From positions 1 through 7,231 of the forward strand of contig JAGRNM010000065.1 in assembly GCA_020440745.1 (NCBI GenBank): DNA of 7,231 nt, in the 5' to 3' direction. Origin of the DNA: Deltaproteobacteria bacterium (GTDB lineage: Bacteria; UBA10199; DSSB01). Below the pieces are notes generated by a model that did no database searches, had not been told where the DNA came from, and worked only from the letters and a program-made list of their open reading frames with translations. Below are positions 1-6,322 of the stretch, one piece after another; the first letter of the stretch is position 1, and every line of letters begins with the position of its first letter. The position numbers were made by a program, and so were the translations under genes.

Positions 1-1526
1 GTAAGTCCTCCCCCAAAAGAGTCTCTTCTAAAGTCTTCAAAACGAGACCTAATCCTAAAAGCACTAGCTGTCACTGACCAATAGGAATCCAAAAAATAAG
101 GATCCGTTAAATAAAGGCTAAATTGCTGAGTACGAGAACTCAACTCGGCACTAAGAGAGCCACTTAGTCCTTTACCTAAGAAATTGTTTTTAGAAATACT
201 AGCATTAAGCAAAAATTTATCCACCGAGCTAAAACCAGCTCCCACACTAAAAGTACCTGTTGGTTTTTCTTTAACAGTAATATTAAGATTGAGTCGATCG
301 TCCCGGCTTCCTCTAGGAGTGGCAAATTCGACGGTCTCAAAATAACCTAATTGCTCTAATTTAAGCTTACTCAAACGAATCAAACGCTCATTATAAAGAC
401 TATTCTCAACGACTTTCAATTCTCGACGGATGACTTTGTCACGGGTAATGGTATTGCCGATAATATTAATTTTTTCGATATAGACTTTTTCACCTTGGTC
501 GATTTTAAAACTAATATCAGCTACTTGACCGGCATCATTAATTAAGGGTTGGGGCCTAATATTGACAAAAGCATAGCCTTGGTTTCCATAAAAAGCCCTA
601 AGTTTAGCCATGTCTTTTTCTAAAATTTCTTGGCTATAGAGATTGCCCTCAAGAGTTTCTAAAAAACTTTTAAGCTCTTCCGGGCTTGTTAAAATATCCC
701 CTTCAACCGAGACCTCTCCCACCCGATAAGGCTTGCCTTCATCAATACTAAAATTAACAACAACGCCTTTTTCTTCTTCACTAAACTTAACTTCGGGCTC
801 ACCTACTCTTACCCGCATATAGCCCTTATTTAAGTAAGCAAAGGTAATGGTATTAACGTCTTGCTCTAAGAGCTCTTCCTGATATTTTCCACTTCCTGTA
901 AGCCAACTAAAGGCTCCTTTTTTCTTGGTACGAATTAGTTTTTTTAATTGACGGTCGCTAAAGACTTTATTGCCCTTAAAAGTAACTTTTTTAACTGACT
1001 TTCCACGTTTTTCGATGACTTCAAAATTAAGTTCGGATCCTTTTTCTCCTTCTTTTAAATCAGCAATGACAATGGCGTCTTTATAGTCTTTTTTGTCATA
1101 GAGTTCTTTAATCTTTTGCTTAGCCTGAGTGATCTTTTCGGCATTGGGAACCGTCCCCGGCTTTATATCAATGGACTCTTCTAACTTTTTAGACTTAATC
1201 TTTTTGTTACCTTTAAAAGTAATCGTACTAATGGGAGGCTTTTCGCTAAATATAAAGTCTATATTTAAGGCCGAAGGAGAACCGCTTTTTCTTACTTCAA
1301 TTTGTTTAAAAAAACCCAAGCCATAAAGGCGTTTAATATCTTCACTAATTAAGCCTGGAGAGTAAGTAGTGCCTGGAGAAGAATAAATCTTAGATAAAAG
1401 AACCTGGTCCTCAACGCTTGTATGACCCACTAGATTAATCTGGGCAATCTTACCTTGGGCCCAAGCGCTTGAGCTTAAGAATAAGCTAAGAAATAAAAAA
1501 AATTTAAAAAAACGAAAAATTTTCAT
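1..1526 (-). CDS. bamA: Outer membrane protein assembly factor BamA, 3'-truncated by window edge
   Basis: BamA is the Omp85-family core of the outer-membrane machine that folds and inserts beta-barrel proteins. The frame stays open from the ATG at 1526 to the left edge with no stop, giving 508 codons of a protein normally about 750-850 residues long. Residues 1-23 form a signal peptide: Lys/Arg start, Phe/Leu-rich core, and an AWA|Q cleavage site. Five POTRA repeats follow at roughly 26-96, 98-174, 177-263, 267-344 and 347-419; each shows the typical V/I-x-F/V-x-G-N strand (FKGNKKI, FKGNKVF, INIIGNTI), and the third carries the GAFSWLTGSGKY stretch typical of BamA. The barrel begins near 422 with GTFSVGAGFSSVDKF, NNFLGKGLSG and TDPYFLD, all classic for BamA. 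The start lies 14 bp after the lolD stop with no clear Shine-Dalgarno sequence, so translational coupling is inferred. The fragment shows no frameshift. The identification is secure; the missing part is most of the barrel. Confidence 0.96.
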   Translation of the reverse strand, partial: MKIFRFFKFFLFLSLFLSSSAWAQGKIAQINLVGHTSVEDQVLLSKIYSSPGTTYSPGLISEDIKRLYGLGFFKQIEVRKSGSPSALNIDFIFSEKPPISTITFKGNKKIKSKKLEESIDIKPGTVPNAEKITQAKQKIKELYDKKDYKDAIVIADLKEGEKGSELNFEVIEKRGKSVKKVTFKGNKVFSDRQLKKLIRTKKKGAFSWLTGSGKYQEELLEQDVNTITFAYLNKGYMRVRVGEPEVKFSEEEKGVVVNFSIDEGKPYRVGEVSVEGDILTSPEELKSFLETLEGNLYSQEILEKDMAKLRAFYGNQGYAFVNIRPQPLINDAGQVADISFKIDQGEKVYIEKINIIGNTITRDKVIRRELKVVENSLYNERLIRLSKLKLEQLGYFETVEFATPRGSRDDRLNLNITVKEKPTGTFSVGAGFSSVDKFLLNASISKNNFLGKGLSGSLSAELSSRTQQFSLYLTDPYFLDSYWSVTASAFRIRSRFEDFRRDSFGGGL

Positions 1527-1540
1527 TAAAATACTAATCG

Positions 1541-2227
1541 TTAAATCGCCTTTAAAAGACCCTCTCTCAACTCCAAACGACGCTCGCACTGCTTTGCCAA
1601 ATCCCAATTATGAGTCACCATCAGCAAAGAGGAACCCAAACTAGTCTTCAACTCTAGTAAGAGCTCAAATACTTGTTGTCCGTATTCCCGGTCCAAGTTA
1701 CCAGTGGGTTCGTCAGCCAAGATCATAGGAGCTTCATTAAAAATAGCCCTAGCCAAGGCCACCCTTTGTCTTTCTCCCCCAGAAAGTTGATTAGGATAAA
1801 AATCCAGCCTCTCTTTTAATCCCACTTCCTCTAACAAATAACGAGCTCTCTCCAAGGCCTCTCTTTTACCCAAACCTTTAATCATGCCAGGAAGACTGAC
1901 GTTTTCTTCCGCTGTCAACATGGGCATTAAAAAATGAAACTGAAATACAAAACCCATATGAAGATTACGGAACTGACTTAAGGTCTCAGGAGAAAAATTT
2001 TTCAGACTTTTACCCTGAAAATAAACCTCTCCCTGGCTGGGGGCCTCTAGCGAACCTAAAATTTTTAATAAAGTAGATTTTCCCGAACCGCTGGGTCCTA
2101 AAATAGCCACGCTCTCTCCCACTTTTAGAGAAAAATCTACGCCCTTAAGCACCTCTAAAGGCTGCCCCTCTTTAGCATAAGTTTTAAAAAGGCCTCTTGC
2201 CTCTAATAAGGTCTCGTTTTTTTTCAT
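1541..2227 (-). CDS. lolD: Lipoprotein-releasing ABC transporter ATP-binding protein LolD
   Basis: LolD is the cytoplasmic ATPase of the complex that extracts mature lipoproteins from the inner membrane and passes them to LolA. The 228-residue protein has the usual family length and all ABC motifs: Walker A GPSGSGKST (44-52), Q-loop Gln96, signature LSGGERQ (148-154), Walker B MILADEPTGNLD (168-179, catalytic Glu173) and H-loop His206. The stretch after the Q-loop (FQFHFLMPMLTAEENV, 95-110) closely resembles the region through which LolD contacts its permeases in known systems and helps separate it from other MacB-type ATPases. The ATG overlaps the stop of the upstream permease by one base (TAATG), and no good Shine-Dalgarno precedes it, so coupled translation is likely. 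The ATG is followed by a run of eight A. The two upstream LolC/E-family permeases are its expected partners. Confidence 0.95.
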   Translation of the reverse strand: MKKNETLLEARGLFKTYAKEGQPLEVLKGVDFSLKVGESVAILGPSGSGKSTLLKILGSLEAPSQGEVYFQGKSLKNFSPETLSQFRNLHMGFVFQFHFLMPMLTAEENVSLPGMIKGLGKREALERARYLLEEVGLKERLDFYPNQLSGGERQRVALARAIFNEAPMILADEPTGNLDREYGQQVFELLLELKTSLGSSLLMVTHNWDLAKQCERRLELREGLLKAI

Positions 2228-3471
2228 TAATCTGATCTGCTTACTAAATTTTTTGAAGACTGTAGTTCTAACTTTTTAAAAATTCTCCCTAAGGAAAAAC
2301 GTACAACCAACCAACTTAATAAAAGACTAAAAGTAACTAAAAGCAGCACTAAGGACCAGGAAAGCTCCACCGGCACATGGTCTACACGGTAGACCTCTTT
2401 GGATAAAGACCAAAAACCATAACGCAATAACCACAAAACACCTAAACCAAAAATCAAAGCCCAAAATAAAGCCTTTAGACTAAAGAAAAAGGCCACTCGT
2501 TCAAACAAACGATTAATTTTGCTCTTGGAAACTCCCAAAAAATAAAGCAATTGCAAGTCTTGATCTCTTTCTAAAACCATTAAAGCTAAAAAACCAGCCA
2601 AGCTTGCCAATGCCACTAAAACAACCAAAGCCATAATAAAAAAGAAGACCAGGCGATCATAACGCAGGGCCTTTAAAATGGGTTCATTGAGTTTTTGCCA
2701 ACTGATCCAATGAAAAAGGCTGCTTGCTTCATTTTCTTGAAAAAAATCCTGCCAATAAAGGGCCCTATCAGGATTTTTAAGCCTAATCTCCCAGCCCTGA
2801 CTCAAACCAGCCTCCGGCCAAAGAGATTGCAAAACCTCTAAATCCACCAAGGCAAAGGCACTGTCAAAGTCCTTCAGTCCCGTTTCAAAGGCTCCCAAAA
2901 AAACAAAGGCTTGAAAGTTACGAGGAGAGTCTAAGGAAGCTAAATCGCTAGCCCTAAAAAGTTTAACTTGTTGCCCAGGTTTTAATTGCAATGCTTCCAC
3001 TAAGTCTTTGCCTAAAATCAGAGCCGGCAAATCAGAATTTTTATTTAAAAAAATATCTTTTATTTCATGAACTTCTATTAATTTATTATTATAAAGCTTT
3101 AAGTATTTTATCTTGTCTAAGGACTTTAAATCCAAGCCCTTAAGGGAAAGTCCCCTGATCTTACCCTGACTCAGCAAAAGACTCTCAGTATAAGTAAAAG
3201 GATTAAGCGAGACTAATTCCTTTTCAAACTCTGGTGTTAATACCTCCCTAAGGTTCTTTTCTGGAAAGTTGCCATAATTAAGAGCCACTAAATGGGCATT
3301 AAAACTTTGTAAGCTTTCTTTAAAAATTTTTTCAAAGCCGCCAAAGACTCCTTGGGTAATTAAGAGCAAAGCCAAACTTAAACTAAGTCCCCCTAAACTA
3401 AGACGACGAATCCAAGGGCTTGTTAAAGAGCCAAAGGATTTTAAAAAATACTGTGCTAAAAAATTATTCAT
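2227..3471 (-). CDS. Second LolC/LolE-family lipoprotein-release permease (LolE-like)
   Basis: This is an inner-membrane permease of the LolC/LolE (FtsX/MacB-type) family. Starting from the ATG at 3471 it has 414 residues, normal for the family. Topology as read: cytoplasmic N-terminus, TM1 ~25-45, a large periplasmic domain ~46-270, then TM2 ~273-299, TM3 ~326-350, TM4 ~371-392. Family hallmarks are LILGKDLV (151-158), FLGAFETGLKDFDSAF (191-206), the pre-TM2 SWQKLNEPILKAL, ERDQDLQLLYFLGVSKSKI after TM2, and VYRVDHVPVEL before TM4. The C-terminal tail lacks the proline-containing (Y/L)PA-x-(R/K)-(A/S) signature of the family. A GTG at 3513 would add 14 residues but enlarge the overlap with the upstream gene to 50 bp; the ATG gives an 8-bp overlap and a family-like N-terminus, so I chose it. 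It is paired with a more canonical permease upstream, which suggests a LolE-like role in a heterodimer; assigning LolC versus LolE is inference. Confidence 0.88.
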   Translation of the reverse strand: MNNFLAQYFLKSFGSLTSPWIRRLSLGGLSLSLALLLITQGVFGGFEKIFKESLQSFNAHLVALNYGNFPEKNLREVLTPEFEKELVSLNPFTYTESLLLSQGKIRGLSLKGLDLKSLDKIKYLKLYNNKLIEVHEIKDIFLNKNSDLPALILGKDLVEALQLKPGQQVKLFRASDLASLDSPRNFQAFVFLGAFETGLKDFDSAFALVDLEVLQSLWPEAGLSQGWEIRLKNPDRALYWQDFFQENEASSLFHWISWQKLNEPILKALRYDRLVFFFIMALVVLVALASLAGFLALMVLERDQDLQLLYFLGVSKSKINRLFERVAFFFSLKALFWALIFGLGVLWLLRYGFWSLSKEVYRVDHVPVELSWSLVLLLVTFSLLLSWLVVRFSLGRIFKKLELQSSKNLVSRSD

Positions 3472-4663
3472 GAATAGAAAGCTCGATACTTCGCTTAGCT
3501 GGCAAACGAGCACTTAAAAAACAAAGAAAAATTAAAAAAACAAAAGCTAATAAGCCATGATCCCAACGCCAATGGACGGGTATTTTTTCTACATAATAGG
3601 CCTGGGGTAAAGCAAAGGGTGTTGACTGAATCCAAGTACAAAAAAGCCAAGCCCCCACAAGACCCACAAGCCCTCCTACGGATCCCAAAAATAAAGCCAT
3701 TTGACTAAACAAAAGTTTAATTTTGGAGACACTTAAGCCTAGGGCTTTTAATAAAGTGATTTCTAGACGCCTTTCTAAGACCAATAAAAAATTAACATTC
3801 ATTAAAGTCAACACGCCTAGGGCCAGTAAAAGTACCAATAAAAGTCTAGCTCCCCAACGCTCCAAGCTCAGAGCACTAAAAAGCCGGGAATGTTCTTCTT
3901 GCCAAGGCTTGATTTGTAGACCCGGCCACTTTTTAGCAAAAGCCAAAGCCTGATTAGAATCCTTTAAGAAAACCCAAAGCTCCCTTCTTGCAAAGTCTCC
4001 TAACAAAGCCTTTGCTTCTGATAAGTTTAATAAAACCCAACGGCTATCGGCATCAAAATAACCGCTGGTAAAATTACTACGCCAAGCAAAAGTTTTTTTA
4101 ATAGGCTCTAGAGAGCCAGTAGGTCCTAGTTGTCCAAAGGGATAAATAAGGTCTAGTTCTTGATCCACTGTCTCAATTAGACCCATTTCTTTAACAAGCT
4201 CTTCTCCGATAACCAGCGAGGGTAATTGGTTTTCCTTAGACTTAAGATCTTCCCATGCAAAATCTAACAAAGCAGAAAAACGTAAAGAAGAAGTAAAACG
4301 ACGAGGGTCTTGAGCAAAGGCCATCAATTGTACGCCTTGAGAAGCCTTGGCTTGGGGTAATTTTAATAAAGCCTCCCCTAAGATTACTCTTTGTAAGGCT
4401 AAGACATTTTTATCCTGATTTAATTTTGCTTCTAAAGACTCAAAGGAGTCCTGATCGGACAACATAATACGCAGGTGAGGATTCATTCCTAAAACTTTAT
4501 CCCTTAAGTCTTCTTCAAAACCGCTTAAGATAGCCTGAATACTTAAAAAGGCCATTAAAGACAAAGCAATCAAGGCTACACTAAGAAGACTTAAAAAATA
4601 AAAAAGCGCCGAATGATGGCGATGAAAAAGAAAACGAAAACCTAAGAAACGATTTAATGACAA
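3464..4663 (-). CDS. lolC: Lipoprotein-releasing permease, LolC-like
   Basis: This inner-membrane permease works with LolD to extract outer-membrane lipoproteins. With a TTG start at 4663 it has 399 residues. It shows the family opening RFLGFRFLFHRH, TM1 ~20-44, then LSGFEEDLRDKVLGMNPHL (46-64), which is highly typical of LolC/E. The periplasmic domain reaches ~270; TM2 ~272-296, TM3 ~321-345 and TM4 ~368-386 follow. Other hallmarks are SLVIGEELV, ERRLEITLLKALGLSVSKI after TM2, LPQAYYVEKIPVHW before TM4, and the terminal ARLPAKRSIEL. Residues 177-187 (FGQLGPTGSLE) plus Pro187 resemble the proline/glycine 'hook' that contacts LolA in E. coli LolC (comparison from memory), which favours LolC over LolE. 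A TTG at 4690 would give 408 residues, but GGGAG lies 8 bases before the TTG at 4663. The gene ends 8 bp inside the next permease. Confidence 0.88.
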   Translation of the reverse strand: MSLNRFLGFRFLFHRHHSALFYFLSLLSVALIALSLMAFLSIQAILSGFEEDLRDKVLGMNPHLRIMLSDQDSFESLEAKLNQDKNVLALQRVILGEALLKLPQAKASQGVQLMAFAQDPRRFTSSLRFSALLDFAWEDLKSKENQLPSLVIGEELVKEMGLIETVDQELDLIYPFGQLGPTGSLEPIKKTFAWRSNFTSGYFDADSRWVLLNLSEAKALLGDFARRELWVFLKDSNQALAFAKKWPGLQIKPWQEEHSRLFSALSLERWGARLLLVLLLALGVLTLMNVNFLLVLERRLEITLLKALGLSVSKIKLLFSQMALFLGSVGGLVGLVGAWLFCTWIQSTPFALPQAYYVEKIPVHWRWDHGLLAFVFLIFLCFLSARLPAKRSIELSIHE

Positions 4664-4676
4664 AACAAAAACTCCC
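4661..4676 (-). promoter_or_regulatory. Ribosome binding site and TTG start deciding the lolC N-terminus
   Basis: On the minus strand GGGAG (4672-4676) is followed by an 8-base T-rich spacer and TTG (4661-4663). This is the best Shine-Dalgarno in this stretch and sits inside the N-terminal extension that would be made from the more upstream TTG at 4690. No ATG or GTG is available near the conserved N-terminus, so a TTG start is needed either way. The choice of 4663 is inference from spacing and from the family's usual N-terminal length. Confidence 0.6.
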
Positions 4677-4817
4677 AAAAAAATAACCAAAAAAAATTAA
4701 AACGATTAAAGGTTTTGAATAAATAGTGGCAAACCTCCAAGATCTCACTCACTTTGAATAAAAAATTTCTGGAAGCTTTATTAGGAGGGGTTTTGAAGCC
4801 TTAACCACACAAATTAA
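4664..4817 (-). other. Intergenic region lysS-lolC, largest non-coding stretch in the window
   Basis: About 150 bp separate the lysS stop from the chosen lolC start. Read on the minus strand it contains a C-rich CCCCTCCTAA (4781-4790), a GGAGG (4734-4738), two copies of TTCAAAACC, and T-rich tracts including T8 (4689-4696) just before the ribosome site. A weak hairpin (AGGTTTG / CAAAACCT with one bulged base, 12-base loop, about 4711-4737) is followed by a broken T-rich stretch; it is too weak and too poorly placed to call a terminator. No credible small ORF or RNA gene was seen. Its likely role is an internal promoter and leader for the lol-bamA genes. Confidence 0.5.
4705..4733 (-). promoter_or_regulatory. 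Weak sigma70-like promoter candidate upstream of lolC
   Basis: Minus strand: TTTGCC (4728-4733; 3 of 6 matches to TTGACA), a 17-base spacer, then TTTAAT (4705-4710; 5 of 6 matches to TATAAT). Transcription would begin near 4698, leaving a leader of about 35 bases that contains the GGGAG ribosome site. The spacing is ideal, but such matches are common by chance in AT-rich DNA, and the -35 is poor. Confidence 0.25.
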
Positions 4818-6293
4818 CTAAGATCTACGATGAGGAAACAAAATCACATCCCTAATGGAGGGCTGATCCGTTAGTAACATCACCAAACGGTCAATACCAA
4901 TTCCCTCCCCTGCAGTAGGAGGCAATCCGTATTCTAGAGCACGAATAAAGTCCTCATCAAAATACATCGCTTCCTCATCGCCGGCTTCCCTCTCTTCTAC
5001 TTGTTTTAAAAAACGTTCTTTTTGATCCACTGGATCACTAAGCTCATTAAAGCCATTAGCTATTTCTCTACCGTAGATAAATAATTCAAAACGATCAGTC
5101 ACACTGGGGTCATTTTGATGACGACGGGAAAGAGGCGAAACCTCTGTGGGATACTGGGTAATAAAAGTAGGCTGAATTAATTGAGCTTCTACTTTTTCTT
5201 CAAAAAGTTCGGTCTGTAAAATACCCAAAGGGGCTTTTTCGTCTTTAAATTTAAAATTTAAGCGAGAAGCTGCCTTTACTAAACTTTTGGCCTCTTCTAC
5301 TTCTTCTTTTTTGAGTCCAGCAATTTCAATTAAGGAGTCTTTTAAACTTAAACGACGAAAAGCATGGCCAAAGTCTAAATCACTTCCTTGATAACTGAGC
5401 TGCGTACTCCCTGAGACTTCCTTAGCAAGAGTGCGAATCAAGTCTTCGGTTAAGTCCATTAATTCTTCATAGGTCGCATAAGCCCAGTAAAATTCTAACA
5501 TGGTAAACTCAGGATTGTGCTGAATGCTAATTCCTTCGTTACGAAAATTGCGATTAATCTCAAAGACCTTCTCTAGCCCTCCCACGACAAGTCTTTTTAG
5601 GTAAAGCTCTGGTGCAATTCTTAAATAAAAATCCCGATCTAAAGCATTATGATGGGTAACAAAAGGCTTTGCTTTAGCCCCTCCAGGAATAGGTTGCATC
5701 ATGGGAGTCTCAACCTCTAAAAAAGATCTCTCTAAAAAAAACTCTCTAACTTTTTGAATAATCTGGGAACGCTTGATAAAAACGTCACGCACCTCGGGAT
5801 TGACAATTAAATCCACATAACGTTGACGATAGCGTTGTTCCTTATCGGTCAAACCATGAAATTTTTCTGGCAAACTTCTTAAAGCTTTGGTCCCTACTTT
5901 TAAAGATTGGACTAAGATACTAAGCTCGTCTGTTTTAGTACGAAATAGCTTTCCACTGGCCCAAATAAAGTCACCCACTTCAAGACACTGATAAATATTA
6001 AAATCTTCCTCAGGGACTTCTCCTTTTTTAATATAGAGTTGTACTCGGCCACTAGGATCTTGGACCTTAACAAAAGCAGCCTTACCAAAAGAACGAACAA
6101 ACATCATACGACCCGCCACCGTCACTGTGATGGCCTTTTCCTCCAGCTCTTCTTTGCTATAAGATTGGTAGTCAGCTAAGACTTGTGCGGCTTGATGGCT
6201 TACCTTAAGACCACTAGCATAGGGCTCTTGCCCCATTTGTCTGAGACGATTGGCCTTTTCTAAACGTTGTTCAAAATAGGGATTATCTTCCAT
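4818..6293 (-). CDS. lysS: Lysyl-tRNA synthetase, class II
   Basis: LysS charges tRNA-Lys with lysine using ATP in the cytoplasm. The 491-residue protein is full length for bacterial class II enzymes. The N-terminal OB-fold anticodon-binding domain spans about 57-135 (VAGRMMFVRSFGKAAFVKVQ). The catalytic core follows, with motif 1 around FLEVETPMMQPIPGGAKAKP (191-210), motif 2 FEINRNFRNEGISIQHNPEF (244-263) and motif 3 GEGIGIDRLVMLL (462-474), including the ATP-binding Arg469. RIAPELYLKRL and YGREIANGFNELSDP match the amino-acid-binding regions of LysS. The C-terminus ends FPHRRS, where many homologues have a FPxxRP-like ending; this is a minor variation. The ATG at 6293 is supported by AAAGGG seven bases upstream. 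The gene follows murJ by 29 bp and is probably cotranscribed with it; its TAG stop is the only non-TAA stop seen here. Confidence 0.97.
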   Translation of the reverse strand: MEDNPYFEQRLEKANRLRQMGQEPYASGLKVSHQAAQVLADYQSYSKEELEEKAITVTVAGRMMFVRSFGKAAFVKVQDPSGRVQLYIKKGEVPEEDFNIYQCLEVGDFIWASGKLFRTKTDELSILVQSLKVGTKALRSLPEKFHGLTDKEQRYRQRYVDLIVNPEVRDVFIKRSQIIQKVREFFLERSFLEVETPMMQPIPGGAKAKPFVTHHNALDRDFYLRIAPELYLKRLVVGGLEKVFEINRNFRNEGISIQHNPEFTMLEFYWAYATYEELMDLTEDLIRTLAKEVSGSTQLSYQGSDLDFGHAFRRLSLKDSLIEIAGLKKEEVEEAKSLVKAASRLNFKFKDEKAPLGILQTELFEEKVEAQLIQPTFITQYPTEVSPLSRRHQNDPSVTDRFELFIYGREIANGFNELSDPVDQKERFLKQVEEREAGDEEAMYFDEDFIRALEYGLPPTAGEGIGIDRLVMLLTDQPSIRDVILFPHRRS

Positions 6294-6306
6294 GCTTTAG
6301 CCCTTT
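6294..6306 (-). promoter_or_regulatory. Ribosome binding site of lysS
   Basis: On the minus strand AAAGGG (6301-6306) precedes the ATG at 6293 by 7 bases. A second purine-rich stretch, GGAGAAGG (6311-6318), lies farther upstream and overlaps the short murJ-lysS gap; it is too far from the ATG to be the main site. Together with the GGGAG before lolC this shows that the genome does use Shine-Dalgarno sequences. Confidence 0.6.
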
Positions 6307-6322
6307 AATGCCTTCTCCAAGC

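Noticed and set aside
1129..1326. Plus-strand open frame of 65 codons
   Set aside because: It lies entirely antisense to the POTRA region of bamA, whose minus-strand frame is intact and strongly conserved in motif content; no ribosome site or family resemblance was seen.
1527..1540. Terminator or promoter between lolD and bamA
   Set aside because: Only 14 bases with no inverted repeat or promoter-like pair; readthrough is the simplest reading.
3472..3513. GTG start at 3513 for the second permease
   Set aside because: It would add 14 residues that do not look like a family N-terminus and create a 50-bp overlap; the ATG at 3471 gives a compact stop-start overlap.
3723..3953. Plus-strand open frame of 76 codons
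   Set aside because: It is antisense to the TM2 region of the LolC-like permease; its Lys/Ser/Arg-rich sequence is what the reverse of Leu/Phe-rich codons gives. It is a shadow frame.
4697..4737. Possible rho-independent terminator after lysS
   Set aside because: The stem (AGGTTTG/CAAAACCT) is short, AT-rich and bulged, and the T-tract does not follow it directly (TTTAATCG intervenes). It is not strong enough to call.
5912..6100. Minus-strand open frame of 62 codons
   Set aside because: It lies in another frame inside the OB-fold region of lysS; no independent support.
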